Shown here piece after piece: positions 1-7,176 of a stretch of DNA of 7,375 nucleotides. Origin of the DNA: an uncultured Prevotella sp. (GTDB lineage: Bacteria; Bacteroidota; Bacteroidia; Bacteroidales; Bacteroidaceae); NCBI GenBank assembly GCA_900769275.1, contig CAAGGA010000126.1, positions 1 to 7,375 on the forward strand, given 5' to 3'. Below the pieces are notes generated by a model, which saw only the letters and a list, made by a program, of their open reading frames with translations, was not told the DNA's origin and did no database searches. Numbering within the stretch: the stretch's first letter is position 1; the number at the start of each line of letters is the position of its first letter. Both the position numbers and the translations under genes were made by a program.

Positions 1-1427
1 ATACGCGCTTCCTGTGGCACGCCATCAACCTGCCGATGGAGTTCTTTGCACAAAGATATGTGGGAGACATAGTGCAGCGGCAGTCGCTCAACGAGACCAT
101 AACCACGACGCTCGTGAGGATACTTGCGCCTTATGCCGTCAATGTGGTGCTGCTTGTCGTGTATGTCATCGTGATGGCACGTTACAGCATTCTGCTGACT
201 GCCATGGGACTGTTGTCTGCGGCTCTCAACATTTATGTGGTAAGAAAGGAGAGCGAATTGCGCAACAATCTCTCGCGGGCCATGGAGCAGACCGAGGGAA
301 AGTTCTACGGCATCACGATGTCATGCGTGGATAACATCGAGAGTATCAAGGCGGCAGGAGCGGAAAGAGGGTTCTTCGAGTTTTGGGCAGGATGCTTTGC
401 CCGGCGTAATAATCAGGAAGTGGCATTCGAGGCACGGTCTTTCTCACCCTATGTATTCGGTCATGTGGCAAACGCAATGGTGCTCATACTCGGTGCCACG
501 TTGATATTGGACGGAGAATTCAGCATAGGCATGCTCATGGCGTTCCAAGGCTTCATGGCGGAGTTCATGCGTCCGGCAATGGGAATGATGCAGGGTGCTA
601 CGACAGTCATCGAGTTGCGCTCGCAGATGGAGCGTATCGATGACGTCATGGCATATCCCGTGGAGAACCGTCCTGTCGTCTCCACTGCCGGGGAGGGCGG
701 CAAGATGGGCGGAAGTCTTGAACTGCGCAATGTCACTTTTGGCTATTCCCACACGCAGGAACCGCTCATTAAGGATTTCTCCATGACGTTGAAGCCTGGC
801 AGGAGTGTCGCCATCGTAGGTACTTCGGGATGCGGAAAGAGTACTGTCGCAAAGCTCGTGGCAGGACTCTATGAGCCGTGGAGTGGGGAAATCCTCTTCG
901 ATGGCAGGGAACGGAGCGAGATAAGCCATGAGGAGTTTGTCAATTCCGTGGCTGTGATAGACCAGAACGTGGTGCTCTTTGATGACACCATAGCCGAGAA
1001 TCTCAAGATGTGGGATCACTCCATCGAGGATTTCACCATGACGATGGCCTGTATCGACTCGGGAATACGCAATGACATAATATCAAGACCAAGGGGATTC
1101 AATACCCGACTCGTCAAGGGAGGCGGCAATTTCTCCGGAGGTCAGAGGCAGCGTATGGAGATTGCCACGGCTCTGGCAAGGGAACCGGTACTGCTTGTGA
1201 TGGACGAGGCGACAAGTGCCCTTGATACGGTGACGGAGGACGAGGTGATGCAGAACATACGTCAGTGCGGTGCTTCGATGATAGTCATCGCTCACAGGTT
1301 GAGCACCGTCAGGGATTGTGACGAGATTATAGTCATGGATAAGGGCAGGATAGCCGAACGGGGCACTCATGATGAACTGATGGAGCGTAACGGTATATAT
1401 AAGCAATTGATGACAAATGATATTTGA
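1..1427 (+). CDS. ABC exporter permease/ATPase, 5'-truncated; probable NHLP-type peptidase/ATPase subunit
   Basis: This is an inner-membrane ABC exporter subunit with fused membrane domain and ATPase. The frame is open from base 3 with no stop, and eleven residues (TRFLWHAINLP) precede the first Met at base 36, so that Met is internal and the true start lies before the window. Numbered from that Met, hydrophobic stretches lie near 30-48, 50-69 and 140-158. The ATPase has Walker A GTSGCGKST (262-270), Q-loop Gln310, signature FSGGQ (366-370), Walker B LLVMDE (386-391), D-loop SALD and switch His420, all intact. The FF.QR..GDI..R pattern at the start is typical of bacteriocin-type exporters. 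Because the next gene resembles the non-peptidase NHLP exporter subunit, this is probably the partner that normally carries an N-terminal C39 cysteine peptidase for leader removal; that domain would be off-window and is not seen. The exporter call is secure, the NHLP peptidase subtype is inferred. Confidence 0.85.
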   Translation, partial: TRFLWHAINLPMEFFAQRYVGDIVQRQSLNETITTTLVRILAPYAVNVVLLVVYVIVMARYSILLTAMGLLSAALNIYVVRKESELRNNLSRAMEQTEGKFYGITMSCVDNIESIKAAGAERGFFEFWAGCFARRNNQEVAFEARSFSPYVFGHVANAMVLILGATLILDGEFSIGMLMAFQGFMAEFMRPAMGMMQGATTVIELRSQMERIDDVMAYPVENRPVVSTAGEGGKMGGSLELRNVTFGYSHTQEPLIKDFSMTLKPGRSVAIVGTSGCGKSTVAKLVAGLYEPWSGEILFDGRERSEISHEEFVNSVAVIDQNVVLFDDTIAENLKMWDHSIEDFTMTMACIDSGIRNDIISRPRGFNTRLVKGGGNFSGGQRQRMEIATALAREPVLLVMDEATSALDTVTEDEVMQNIRQCGASMIVIAHRLSTVRDCDEIIVMDKGRIAERGTHDELMERNGIYKQLMTNDI

Positions 1428-3579
1428 CGACCAGATAAGCAAACGGCGCGACCGTGAGACGCAGGCACTCAGGGAAGTGTTTGGGGAGACGGCGAGGGAC
1501 ATGGGCTTCAGAGTTGACCGTGGCAATGTCGCAGGTTCCGGCAACCGTGTGCTTCACCGCCTGCTCAGGTATCTCAAGGTCAGCGACTATATCCTCGATG
1601 ATGATGGACTGCTCACGCCTGATGAGCAGTTGGAGAGGATACTCCGACCGAGAGGTATCATGCAGCGCAGAATCACTCTCAGCGGTGACTGGTGGCACAG
1701 GGCTGTCGGACCGAAACTGGGACAGGACAAGGATGGCAACATGCTGCTCTTCGTTCCCCGGAAATGGGTGTTCGGATATAAGTGCATTAATAAGGATGGG
1801 GAAGAAAGAAACGTAAATCAGGAGTTGATGAAAGAAGTAAGCAGCGACGCTCTCGACTTCTTTCCCGCCTTGCCGCCACGTTCTCTCAAAGGAATTGACC
1901 TGCTGCGTTTTGCCTTTGCCAACCTGCCCGTCTCCACACTCTTTGCCGTAATCCTTACCGCATTGATGGCGAGTCTGATAGGAATGTTCATACCCTTTAT
2001 CAACAAGGAAATATTCCATAACGTGATACCTAACGGCATCATGCGCGACCTCTACCCCGTAGCAGCACTCTTCGTAGGTGTCGTGGTTGGAAGCGCAATG
2101 ATGGAGGTGATGCGCAACAAACTGATGATAAGAGTAAAGGACGTACTCGGCATTACGCTCCAGCATGCTATAATGGCGAGGATATTCACGCTCGACACAT
2201 CTTTCTTCTGGAAATACTCTTCGGGAGAGATAACCAACCGCGTGACATCTATACGACGCCTCTGCGCTCTTGCTGACAATGCCATTCTCGGAGCACTCGT
2301 TACACTGGTGTTCTCTGTGGTATATGTCGTACAGATATTCTTCTATGCCAAAGACCTTATGGTCATATCAGTCTCCCTGTTGCTCATACAGGTGCTGCTG
2401 CTTGTTGTCTATGCAGTGCAGATGCACATAGAGGAACATGAACTGATGAGGCACAAGGCAATGCTTGACGGAATGGAATACGATATGTTCGCCGGAATAC
2501 AGAAGATAAAACTGACGGGTTCCGAGAAACGAGCCTACACCCGATGGCTTGACCTCTACAGGCATTGTGCACATATCAGCTATAATCCCTCCATGGCAGT
2601 GAAGATAATGCCGGCACTTATCGCACTATGCCAGATAGGAAGCATTGCCGTGATATGGTGGTATGCCATAGCGGGAGGAGTGGCAGTGTCGGACTTTATT
2701 GCCTTTTCCGTGGCCTATGGCATGATATCCACTGCTTTACAGGCTATCATAGGCATCATTCCGGACCTTGCACAGATAAGTCCGCTGCTGAAGATAGCAG
2801 AACCTGTCCTTGCCACGATTCCTGAGTATCAGCCCGATGCGCCGCAGGTGGATTATCTCAGCGGCTCAATAGAGATAAGCGACCTCTCGTTCCGGTACAA
2901 TAACGATGGCAACTGGCTCTTCCGCCATTTCAACCTCAAGATACAGCCGGGAGAATATGTCGCCATCGTAGGACCGTCCGGATGCGGAAAAAGCACGTTG
3001 CTCCGTCTGCTGCTCGGCTTTGAACATCCGCAGGCGGGAGGTATATTCTACGATAACTATGACCTGTCGAAGTGCGACAGGACAAGTCTTCGACGGCATA
3101 TAGGCTCATGTCTGCAGGGAGGCTCCCTCTTTGCCAGCGACATTTTCAGCAATATCACCGTCACTGCACCGGGCAGCAGTATGGAAGATGCGTGGAGAGC
3201 AGCGGAACTTGCCGGCATTGCCGATGACATAAGACAGATGCCTATGCAGATGCACACCATAGTGAGCGAGGGAAATACAGGGTTCAGTGGCGGACAAAAG
3301 CAACGTCTCCTCATTGCCAGGGCACTGATAGCAAATCCCTCTATCCTACTGATGGACGAGGCTACAAGCGCACTCGACACGATAAGCCAAAGGCGAGTGG
3401 CAGAGCATCTTGATAAGCTCGAATGCACGCGTATAGTCATAGCACACCGTCTCAGCACCGTCAGACGCTGTTCGCGCATCATCGTACTTGACAAAGGCGA
3501 GATAGCAGAGGAAGGCAGCTATGACGAACTGATGCAGCGCAAGGGACTCTTTTACACGCTGGCACAGAGGCAAGAATAA
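1417..3579 (+). CDS. NHLP-type bacteriocin/peptide export ABC transporter, permease/ATPase subunit without peptidase
   Basis: This 720-residue protein has three parts. Residues 1-165 are soluble and contain RRITLSGDWWHRAVGP (84-99), the GDWW region I associate with the second ABC subunit of NHLP/NHLM export systems. An exporter membrane domain follows, with hydrophobic segments near 172-193, 211-227, 287-309, 312-335, 397-420 and 424-446. The ATPase comes last: Walker A GPSGCGKST (519-527), Q-loop Gln567, signature FSGGQ (623-627), Walker B ILLMDE (643-648), D-loop SALD (651-654) and His677. No C39 peptidase Cys/His motif is apparent at the N terminus. The ATG at 1417 lies inside the previous gene, giving an 11-base overlap (ATGATATTTGA) with no Shine-Dalgarno, which suggests translational coupling. 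The two proteins probably form a heteromeric exporter for a leader-bearing peptide. Exporter identity is very secure; the NHLP subtype rests on recalled family motifs. Confidence 0.88.
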   Translation: MIFDDQISKRRDRETQALREVFGETARDMGFRVDRGNVAGSGNRVLHRLLRYLKVSDYILDDDGLLTPDEQLERILRPRGIMQRRITLSGDWWHRAVGPKLGQDKDGNMLLFVPRKWVFGYKCINKDGEERNVNQELMKEVSSDALDFFPALPPRSLKGIDLLRFAFANLPVSTLFAVILTALMASLIGMFIPFINKEIFHNVIPNGIMRDLYPVAALFVGVVVGSAMMEVMRNKLMIRVKDVLGITLQHAIMARIFTLDTSFFWKYSSGEITNRVTSIRRLCALADNAILGALVTLVFSVVYVVQIFFYAKDLMVISVSLLLIQVLLLVVYAVQMHIEEHELMRHKAMLDGMEYDMFAGIQKIKLTGSEKRAYTRWLDLYRHCAHISYNPSMAVKIMPALIALCQIGSIAVIWWYAIAGGVAVSDFIAFSVAYGMISTALQAIIGIIPDLAQISPLLKIAEPVLATIPEYQPDAPQVDYLSGSIEISDLSFRYNNDGNWLFRHFNLKIQPGEYVAIVGPSGCGKSTLLRLLLGFEHPQAGGIFYDNYDLSKCDRTSLRRHIGSCLQGGSLFASDIFSNITVTAPGSSMEDAWRAAELAGIADDIRQMPMQMHTIVSEGNTGFSGGQKQRLLIARALIANPSILLMDEATSALDTISQRRVAEHLDKLECTRIVIAHRLSTVRRCSRIIVLDKGEIAEEGSYDELMQRKGLFYTLAQRQE

Positions 3580-3715
3580 GAATACCGCAATTGCAGGCTT
3601 CCAATCTCAGACCGATGCTTTGGAATGGCACTTGGCAGGTAATCTATAATAGTTAAAACAGAAATCTACACAACCAGAAACAGAAAACTGATAAACAAGA
3701 AACCGATAACCAAAA
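3580..3715 (+). other. Non-coding leader between the exporter and the signalling genes
   Basis: This 136-base gap separates the second exporter gene from the binding-protein gene. It holds no plausible coding sequence. It contains a short palindrome GCAATTGC (3587-3594) and a weak 6-bp inverted repeat, TTCCAA (3599-3604) with TTGGAA (3620-3625), with no following T-tract, so no convincing terminator is present. From about 3651 it becomes strongly A-rich. Within it are two loosely similar adjacent 15-mers (3681-3695 and 3696-3710, 11 of 15 matching). A-rich sequence just before the ATG is the usual substitute for a Shine-Dalgarno in Bacteroidetes. Whether transcription reads through from the exporter genes cannot be decided from the sequence. 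Confidence 0.6.
3619..3650 (+). promoter_or_regulatory. Weak candidate promoter for the signalling operon
   Basis: TTTG (3619-3622) resembles the Bacteroidetes -33 element. TATAAT (3645-3650), reading on as TATAATAG (3645-3652), is an imperfect match to the -7 element TAnnTTTG. The 22-base gap is slightly longer than the usual 19-21. Its position, 65 bases before the start of the binding-protein gene and in the only sizeable gap between exporter and signalling genes, makes it the most sensible place for a promoter, but the match is poor and AT-rich DNA gives such matches by chance. Confidence 0.25.
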
Positions 3716-4660
3716 ATGTTCCACAACAGACAGATTATATTGACAATGACAATGCTGGCTGCAATGACAGCCTCGGCATTTGAGAAAGTAACCTTCGCTC
3801 CGCAATGGACTGCGCAGGCACAGTTCGCTGGATATTACGTGGCAAAAGACAAGGGATTCTATGAAGAAGAGGGACTTGATGTCAATATCGTATATCCTAC
3901 CAACTCACAGTCATCCATATCAATGCTGAAAGAAGGGAAATGCCAGTTTACGACCACCCAGTTGCTTGATGCCATTCATGCCATCGACCAAGGCACGGAG
4001 ATAGTAAATATTCTTCAGACAAGCCAGCAAAGCGGTCTCGTGCTCGTGGGATACAACGGAAAGAATCCGGAAAAATTGAAGCCGGGAGCAAAGGTCGGGA
4101 TATGGAATGCAGGCTTTTCCTTTATCAGTGAGATGATGAACCAGCGGGACGGGAGGCAGTTCCAATTCATAAGGTTCACCAACAATGTCTCGCTTTTCAT
4201 GTCAGGAGCCATTGATGCAACGCTCGCCATGAGCTATAACGAGTTGCTCCTGCTACGTCAGGCAAACGTCAATCTCAGCGGAAATGCCGTATTATGGTTC
4301 TCAAAGCATGGATATGACATCCCCGAAGACGGACTGTATGTCATGAGAGCGTATCAGAAAACCCATCCTGTGATATGCAGGAAGTTCGCAAAGGCGACAA
4401 GAAGAGGATGGGAGTGGTGCAGACAACATCCGGAAGAGGCTTTGGAAATGGTAATGGAACATATCAAAAAGAACAATATACTGACCAACATAGTCATACA
4501 GAGACTCATGCTTAAAGAGATATTGCGGCTGAACACCGACCCGAAGACATACAAGGCAACTTACGTCTTGGACAGGGGAAAGGTGGAAAAATCTGTCGAT
4601 ATGCTGAGGAAATGCGGTCTGATAAGGCGCAGGGTGAGTTATAACGACATCATAGAATAA
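3716..4660 (+). CDS. Secreted THI5/SsuA-like ABC substrate-binding protein, no cognate transporter nearby
   Basis: This 314-residue periplasmic binding protein belongs to the NMT1/THI5/SsuA-like type 2 family, whose members usually deliver thiamine precursors, sulfonates or similar small molecules to ABC importers. Residues 1-21 look like a signal peptide: a short n-region with Arg5, a hydrophobic core and an ASA site giving cleavage after Ala21. There is no lipobox cysteine, so a soluble protein is expected. The family hallmark is the segment around 30-56, PQWTAQAQFAGYYVA followed by KDKGFYEEEGLDV. The ATG at 3716 is chosen because it gives a complete signal peptide; Met11, Met13 and Met17 would truncate it. 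No permease or ATPase of an importer is next to it. Instead it sits 17 bases before a phosphatase with a periplasmic sensor, so a role as ligand-presenting partner is plausible. The ligand cannot be predicted. Family is secure, function is inferred. Confidence 0.88.
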   Translation: MFHNRQIILTMTMLAAMTASAFEKVTFAPQWTAQAQFAGYYVAKDKGFYEEEGLDVNIVYPTNSQSSISMLKEGKCQFTTTQLLDAIHAIDQGTEIVNILQTSQQSGLVLVGYNGKNPEKLKPGAKVGIWNAGFSFISEMMNQRDGRQFQFIRFTNNVSLFMSGAIDATLAMSYNELLLLRQANVNLSGNAVLWFSKHGYDIPEDGLYVMRAYQKTHPVICRKFAKATRRGWEWCRQHPEEALEMVMEHIKKNNILTNIVIQRLMLKEILRLNTDPKTYKATYVLDRGKVEKSVDMLRKCGLIRRRVSYNDIIE

Positions 4661-4677
4661 GAATCATCAGTGGTAAT

Positions 4678-6636
4678 ATGAAGAAATTCAGAGAATCATT
4701 TTCGGCAAAACTGAGCGTCTTTACGGCTCTCCTTGCGTCTCTTGTCTTTGTGATATGTTACTCCACAAATTTCTATCACGCACAACAGGCAGTCAAGGTG
4801 GAAGCTGAGAAGATGGCAATGGCGGAACTGGACAATGCCGTACTCAGAATACAAAACATTACATCCTCAATTGAGGTATGTGCAAACAATGTTATACCTT
4901 TCATAAAAAAGAATATAGGCAGTCCGGATGCAATGTTCGACTTGGCAAGGATGGTGGTGGAGAACAACCCTAATGTGATAGGATGCTCCATATCATTTGA
5001 ACCATACTTCTACAAGCAGAAAGGACATTACTTCTCGGCATACGCAGGAAGGGAAGATGATGGTACGATAACCATCGAACAGGAGGGCAGTCCGCTGTAC
5101 GAATACTTCTATATGGACTGGTATCAGATACCCAAACTCCTCAACCAGCCATACTGGCTTGACCCTTATAATGACGTGTATGAGAATGAGGAGACGGGCA
5201 GGATGCAGATAGAAAAAATCTGTTCATACGGCTTGCCGATACATGATGACAACGGCAAGACGATAGGAGTGCTTACGATAGATATAGACCAGGCATGGTT
5301 GTCAAAGATTATCAGCAACCTCAAGCCGTATCCCAACTCATACACCATAGCTCTCGGACGTGGAGGCGTATATCTCGTGCATCCTGATTCGACGGTTCTC
5401 GGCAGTCATACGGTATTCACCCAGTACATGGCTTCTGGCATAGAGGAACTAAAGGACTTCGGTGAAAGGATGGTCAGCGGAGAGAGAGGCATGCAGACCC
5501 TCTCTGCGGAACTTACAGGAGGGGATGATGATTCATACGTATTCTTTACTCCTCTCAAGCAAATGGGATGGAGTGTAGGGCTTGTATGTCCGGAAAAGGA
5601 TATTTATAGCGGTATGAACTCCATGAAGTGGCTTCTCATCATCATGACGGCAATAGGAATATTCCTTATGATGGTGGTCTGCATATTCTTCATTCGTCAC
5701 CGGGTGCGCCCGCTTGAACAGCTTGCCCGCTCAGCCAACATCATAGCAAGAGGCAATTTCACAAAGGAGATACCTGTCATACAGGGAGACGATGAGATAG
5801 CATTGCTCAGCAAGGCTTTCCACGATATGCAGCATTCTCTCGTCGATTATATTGAGGAACTGAAGACCACTACGGCAAAAAAGGAACGTATCGAGGGAGA
5901 ACTGCGTATCGCTCACGACATACAGATGGGAATGATACCGAAGATATTCCCTCCTTATCCCGACCGTGAGGATATTGATATCTTCGCTTCCCTTACTCCG
6001 GCCAAGGAGGTAGGCGGCGACCTATACGACTTCCTCATTCTTGATGACGTGTTCTATTTCTGCGTCGGGGATGTCAGCGGCAAGGGAATACCGGCGTCGT
6101 TGCTCATGGCTGTTTGCCGAAATCTCTTCCGTACCGTGGCAGGGCAGGGAATGCAGCCTTCCGAGATAGTGAAAAGCATCAACGACACGATGGGTGAGAG
6201 CAACGAAAGCGGAATGTTTATCACGCTCTTTGTGGCTATGATAGACCTTAAAACAGGACACATGACTTTCTGTAATGCGGGACATAACCCTCCTGTTATC
6301 ATCAATCGGCAGGGAGAAGCTTCTTTCATGAATCTTGTACCGAATGTGCCGGCAGGCGTCTTTGACGGACTGGACTTTGAACAGCAGGAGATAGATACCG
6401 TAGATGGACTCTCGCTTTTCCTCTATACTGACGGACTTACCGAGGCTGAGGATATGCAGCAGAGGCTCTATGGTGAGGACAGGCTCATCGGGCAACTGTC
6501 CGGATGTCAGCATGAAAGCGCACGGGAACTTATCGAACACGTTATCTCCTCTGTCAGAAATCATGCGGGAGAGGCGGAGCAGAGCGATGACCTTACCGTC
6601 ATGGCAGTGAGGATAAACGTAGGGAAAAGGCTATAA
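4678..6636 (+). CDS. Membrane sensor PP2C/SpoIIE-family serine phosphatase (RsbU-like; Cache-HAMP-PP2C)
   Basis: This 652-residue protein is predicted to dephosphorylate a phosphoserine STAS antagonist in response to an extracytoplasmic signal. Order of parts: TM1 about 11-29; periplasmic region about 30-316 resembling a double Cache sensor, with DWYQIPK (147-153), the YWLDPYND stretch (159-166) and GLPIHDDNGKTIGVLTIDID (185-204); TM2 about 317-339; HAMP about 340-392 starting at RVRPLEQLA; a helical linker ELRIAHDIQMGMIP (408-421); and a PP2C domain about 430-646. Metal-ligand motifs are present: VGGDLYDF (445-452, Asp448), GDVSGKG (464-470, Asp465), YTDGLTEA (583-590, Asp585) and SDDLTV (636-641, Asp637/638), so activity is expected. 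Downstream are the matching kinase and antagonist; upstream, 17 bases away, is a binding protein. The architecture recalls Chlamydia RsbU and Bordetella BtrU-type regulators. The Cache assignment is less certain than the phosphatase. Confidence 0.93.
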   Translation: MKKFRESFSAKLSVFTALLASLVFVICYSTNFYHAQQAVKVEAEKMAMAELDNAVLRIQNITSSIEVCANNVIPFIKKNIGSPDAMFDLARMVVENNPNVIGCSISFEPYFYKQKGHYFSAYAGREDDGTITIEQEGSPLYEYFYMDWYQIPKLLNQPYWLDPYNDVYENEETGRMQIEKICSYGLPIHDDNGKTIGVLTIDIDQAWLSKIISNLKPYPNSYTIALGRGGVYLVHPDSTVLGSHTVFTQYMASGIEELKDFGERMVSGERGMQTLSAELTGGDDDSYVFFTPLKQMGWSVGLVCPEKDIYSGMNSMKWLLIIMTAIGIFLMMVVCIFFIRHRVRPLEQLARSANIIARGNFTKEIPVIQGDDEIALLSKAFHDMQHSLVDYIEELKTTTAKKERIEGELRIAHDIQMGMIPKIFPPYPDREDIDIFASLTPAKEVGGDLYDFLILDDVFYFCVGDVSGKGIPASLLMAVCRNLFRTVAGQGMQPSEIVKSINDTMGESNESGMFITLFVAMIDLKTGHMTFCNAGHNPPVIINRQGEASFMNLVPNVPAGVFDGLDFEQQEIDTVDGLSLFLYTDGLTEAEDMQQRLYGEDRLIGQLSGCQHESARELIEHVISSVRNHAGEAEQSDDLTVMAVRINVGKRL

Positions 6637-6640
6637 CCTC

Positions 6641-6709
6641 ATATAGAATAACCGACAAATCTTTTAGACAGGCAGATATAGAATAACCGATAATCCTTTA
6701 GACAGGCAG
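6641..6709 (+). repeat. Tandem direct repeat of a 34-35 bp unit
   Basis: Two directly abutting copies occur at 6641-6675 (35 bases) and 6676-6709 (34 bases). The first 15 bases (ATATAGAATAACCGA) and the last 13 (TTTAGACAGGCAG) are identical. The middle differs by two substitutions and one deleted A, giving 32 matching columns of 35. A third, decayed unit follows in phase at about 6710-6743: its end, CTTTAGATAACAG (6731-6743), corresponds to CTTTAGACAGGCAG of copy two (6696-6709) at a spacing of 35. The unit length is not uniformly a multiple of three and it lies after the stop codon, so it is not coding. It could be a repeated binding site or a slippage product. Confidence 0.9.
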
Positions 6710-6730
6710 ACATTCCTGCGCAAAAGGATT
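6692..6730 (+). other. Possible leader hairpin before the kinase gene
   Basis: AATCCTTT (6692-6699) and AAAGGATT (6723-6730) are perfect 8-base complements. Inside the loop GCAG (6706-6709) and CTGC (6716-6719) can also pair around a 6-base loop. The left arm lies in the second tandem repeat and the right arm ends 18 bases before the kinase ATG. There is no T-tract directly after it, so it does not look like an intrinsic terminator. It might affect translation or message stability, but the arms are AU-rich and the structure would be weak. Confidence 0.35.
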
Positions 6731-6748
6731 CTTTAGATAACAGTCAAT

Positions 6749-7165
6749 ATGAAGAAGGAAATAGTAATCAAGAACGAGATAGCGGAATTGGAACGTCTCG
6801 CCGTCTTCGTGGAGGAGGTCTCGGAGTGTCTTGCTCTCGATGCAGAGACTACGATGAATCTCAATCTTGCCCTTGAAGAGGTGGTAAGCAATGTCATACT
6901 TTATGCTTATCCGCAGAAGATGGGGGAGAATATTACCGTCATGGCCTCAAGTGACGATAAAGTGCTCGTCTTCACAATTACGGACAAAGGCGAGGAGTTC
7001 GACCCGACAAAGGTGGAAGAAGCCGACATCACTCTTTCCGCTGAGGACAGGGAGATTGGCGGACTCGGTATCTTTATCGTAAAGAATATCATGAACGAGG
7101 TGACTTACCAAAGGCTGGACGGCAAGAACGTCCTTACGCTGAAAAAGAATATTCATAACAGTTAA
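6749..7165 (+). CDS. RsbW/SpoIIAB-like anti-sigma factor serine kinase (GHKL ATPase)
   Basis: This 138-residue cytoplasmic protein is the kinase of a partner-switching module. It is expected to phosphorylate the STAS protein encoded next and to switch between binding that antagonist and binding a target, classically a sigma factor. GHKL ATP-binding motifs are all present: N-box LALEEVVSNVI (40-50, Glu44 and Asn48), G1 box TDKGEEFDP (78-86, Asp79 and Gly81) and G2 box GGLGIFIVKNI (104-114). Length and the lack of any dimerisation/phosphotransfer or membrane segment fit the HATPase_c_2 anti-sigma group rather than a histidine kinase. The ATG at 6749 gives a normal-length N terminus (MKKEIVIKNEIAELERL) but has no Shine-Dalgarno. 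It follows the repeat-bearing gap and ends 11 bases before the antagonist gene. Family is very secure. The target is unknown, since Bacteroidetes generally lack SigB/SigF-type sigma factors. Confidence 0.93.
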   Translation: MKKEIVIKNEIAELERLAVFVEEVSECLALDAETTMNLNLALEEVVSNVILYAYPQKMGENITVMASSDDKVLVFTITDKGEEFDPTKVEEADITLSAEDREIGGLGIFIVKNIMNEVTYQRLDGKNVLTLKKNIHNS

Positions 7166-7176
7166 TACATAATATT

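Larger units (their letters stand above)
6637..6748 (+). other. Intergenic region with tandem repeat, before the kinase gene
   Basis: This 112-base non-coding gap stands out because the neighbouring gaps in the same operon are only 17 and 11 bases. It is almost filled by a tandem duplication and a degenerate third unit, described separately. No Bacteroidetes promoter pair (TTTG with TAnnTTTG) and no Shine-Dalgarno is visible. Confidence 0.7.

Noticed and set aside
36..38. ATG as the start of the first exporter gene
   Set aside because: The same frame is open back to base 3 and encodes residues typical of the exporter membrane domain, so this is an internal Met of a gene cut by the window edge.
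444..1019. 191-codon open frame on the minus strand
   Set aside because: Antisense to the membrane domain and ATPase of the first exporter; its composition is that of a shadow frame.
1333..2166. 277-codon open frame on the minus strand
   Set aside because: It lies opposite both exporter genes, has a His- and Cys-rich composition without recognisable motifs, and conflicts with clear family motifs on the plus strand.
3587..3625. Possible terminator after the exporter genes (GCAATTGC palindrome and TTCCAA/TTGGAA arms)
   Set aside because: Stems are short, the larger has a 15-base loop, and no T-tract follows; not enough to call a terminator.
6022..6564. 180-codon open frame on the minus strand
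   Set aside because: Antisense to the PP2C catalytic domain, whose metal-binding motifs are intact on the plus strand.
4678..6636. Chemoreceptor or histidine kinase, suggested by Cache and HAMP parts
   Set aside because: The C-terminal part has SpoIIE/PP2C metal motifs (GGD, GDVSGKG, TDGLTE, SDD) and no methyl-accepting signalling hairpin, H-box or GHKL ATPase.
6641..6743. CRISPR-like array
   Set aside because: The units abut directly with no spacers between them, there are only two good copies, and no cas genes are present.
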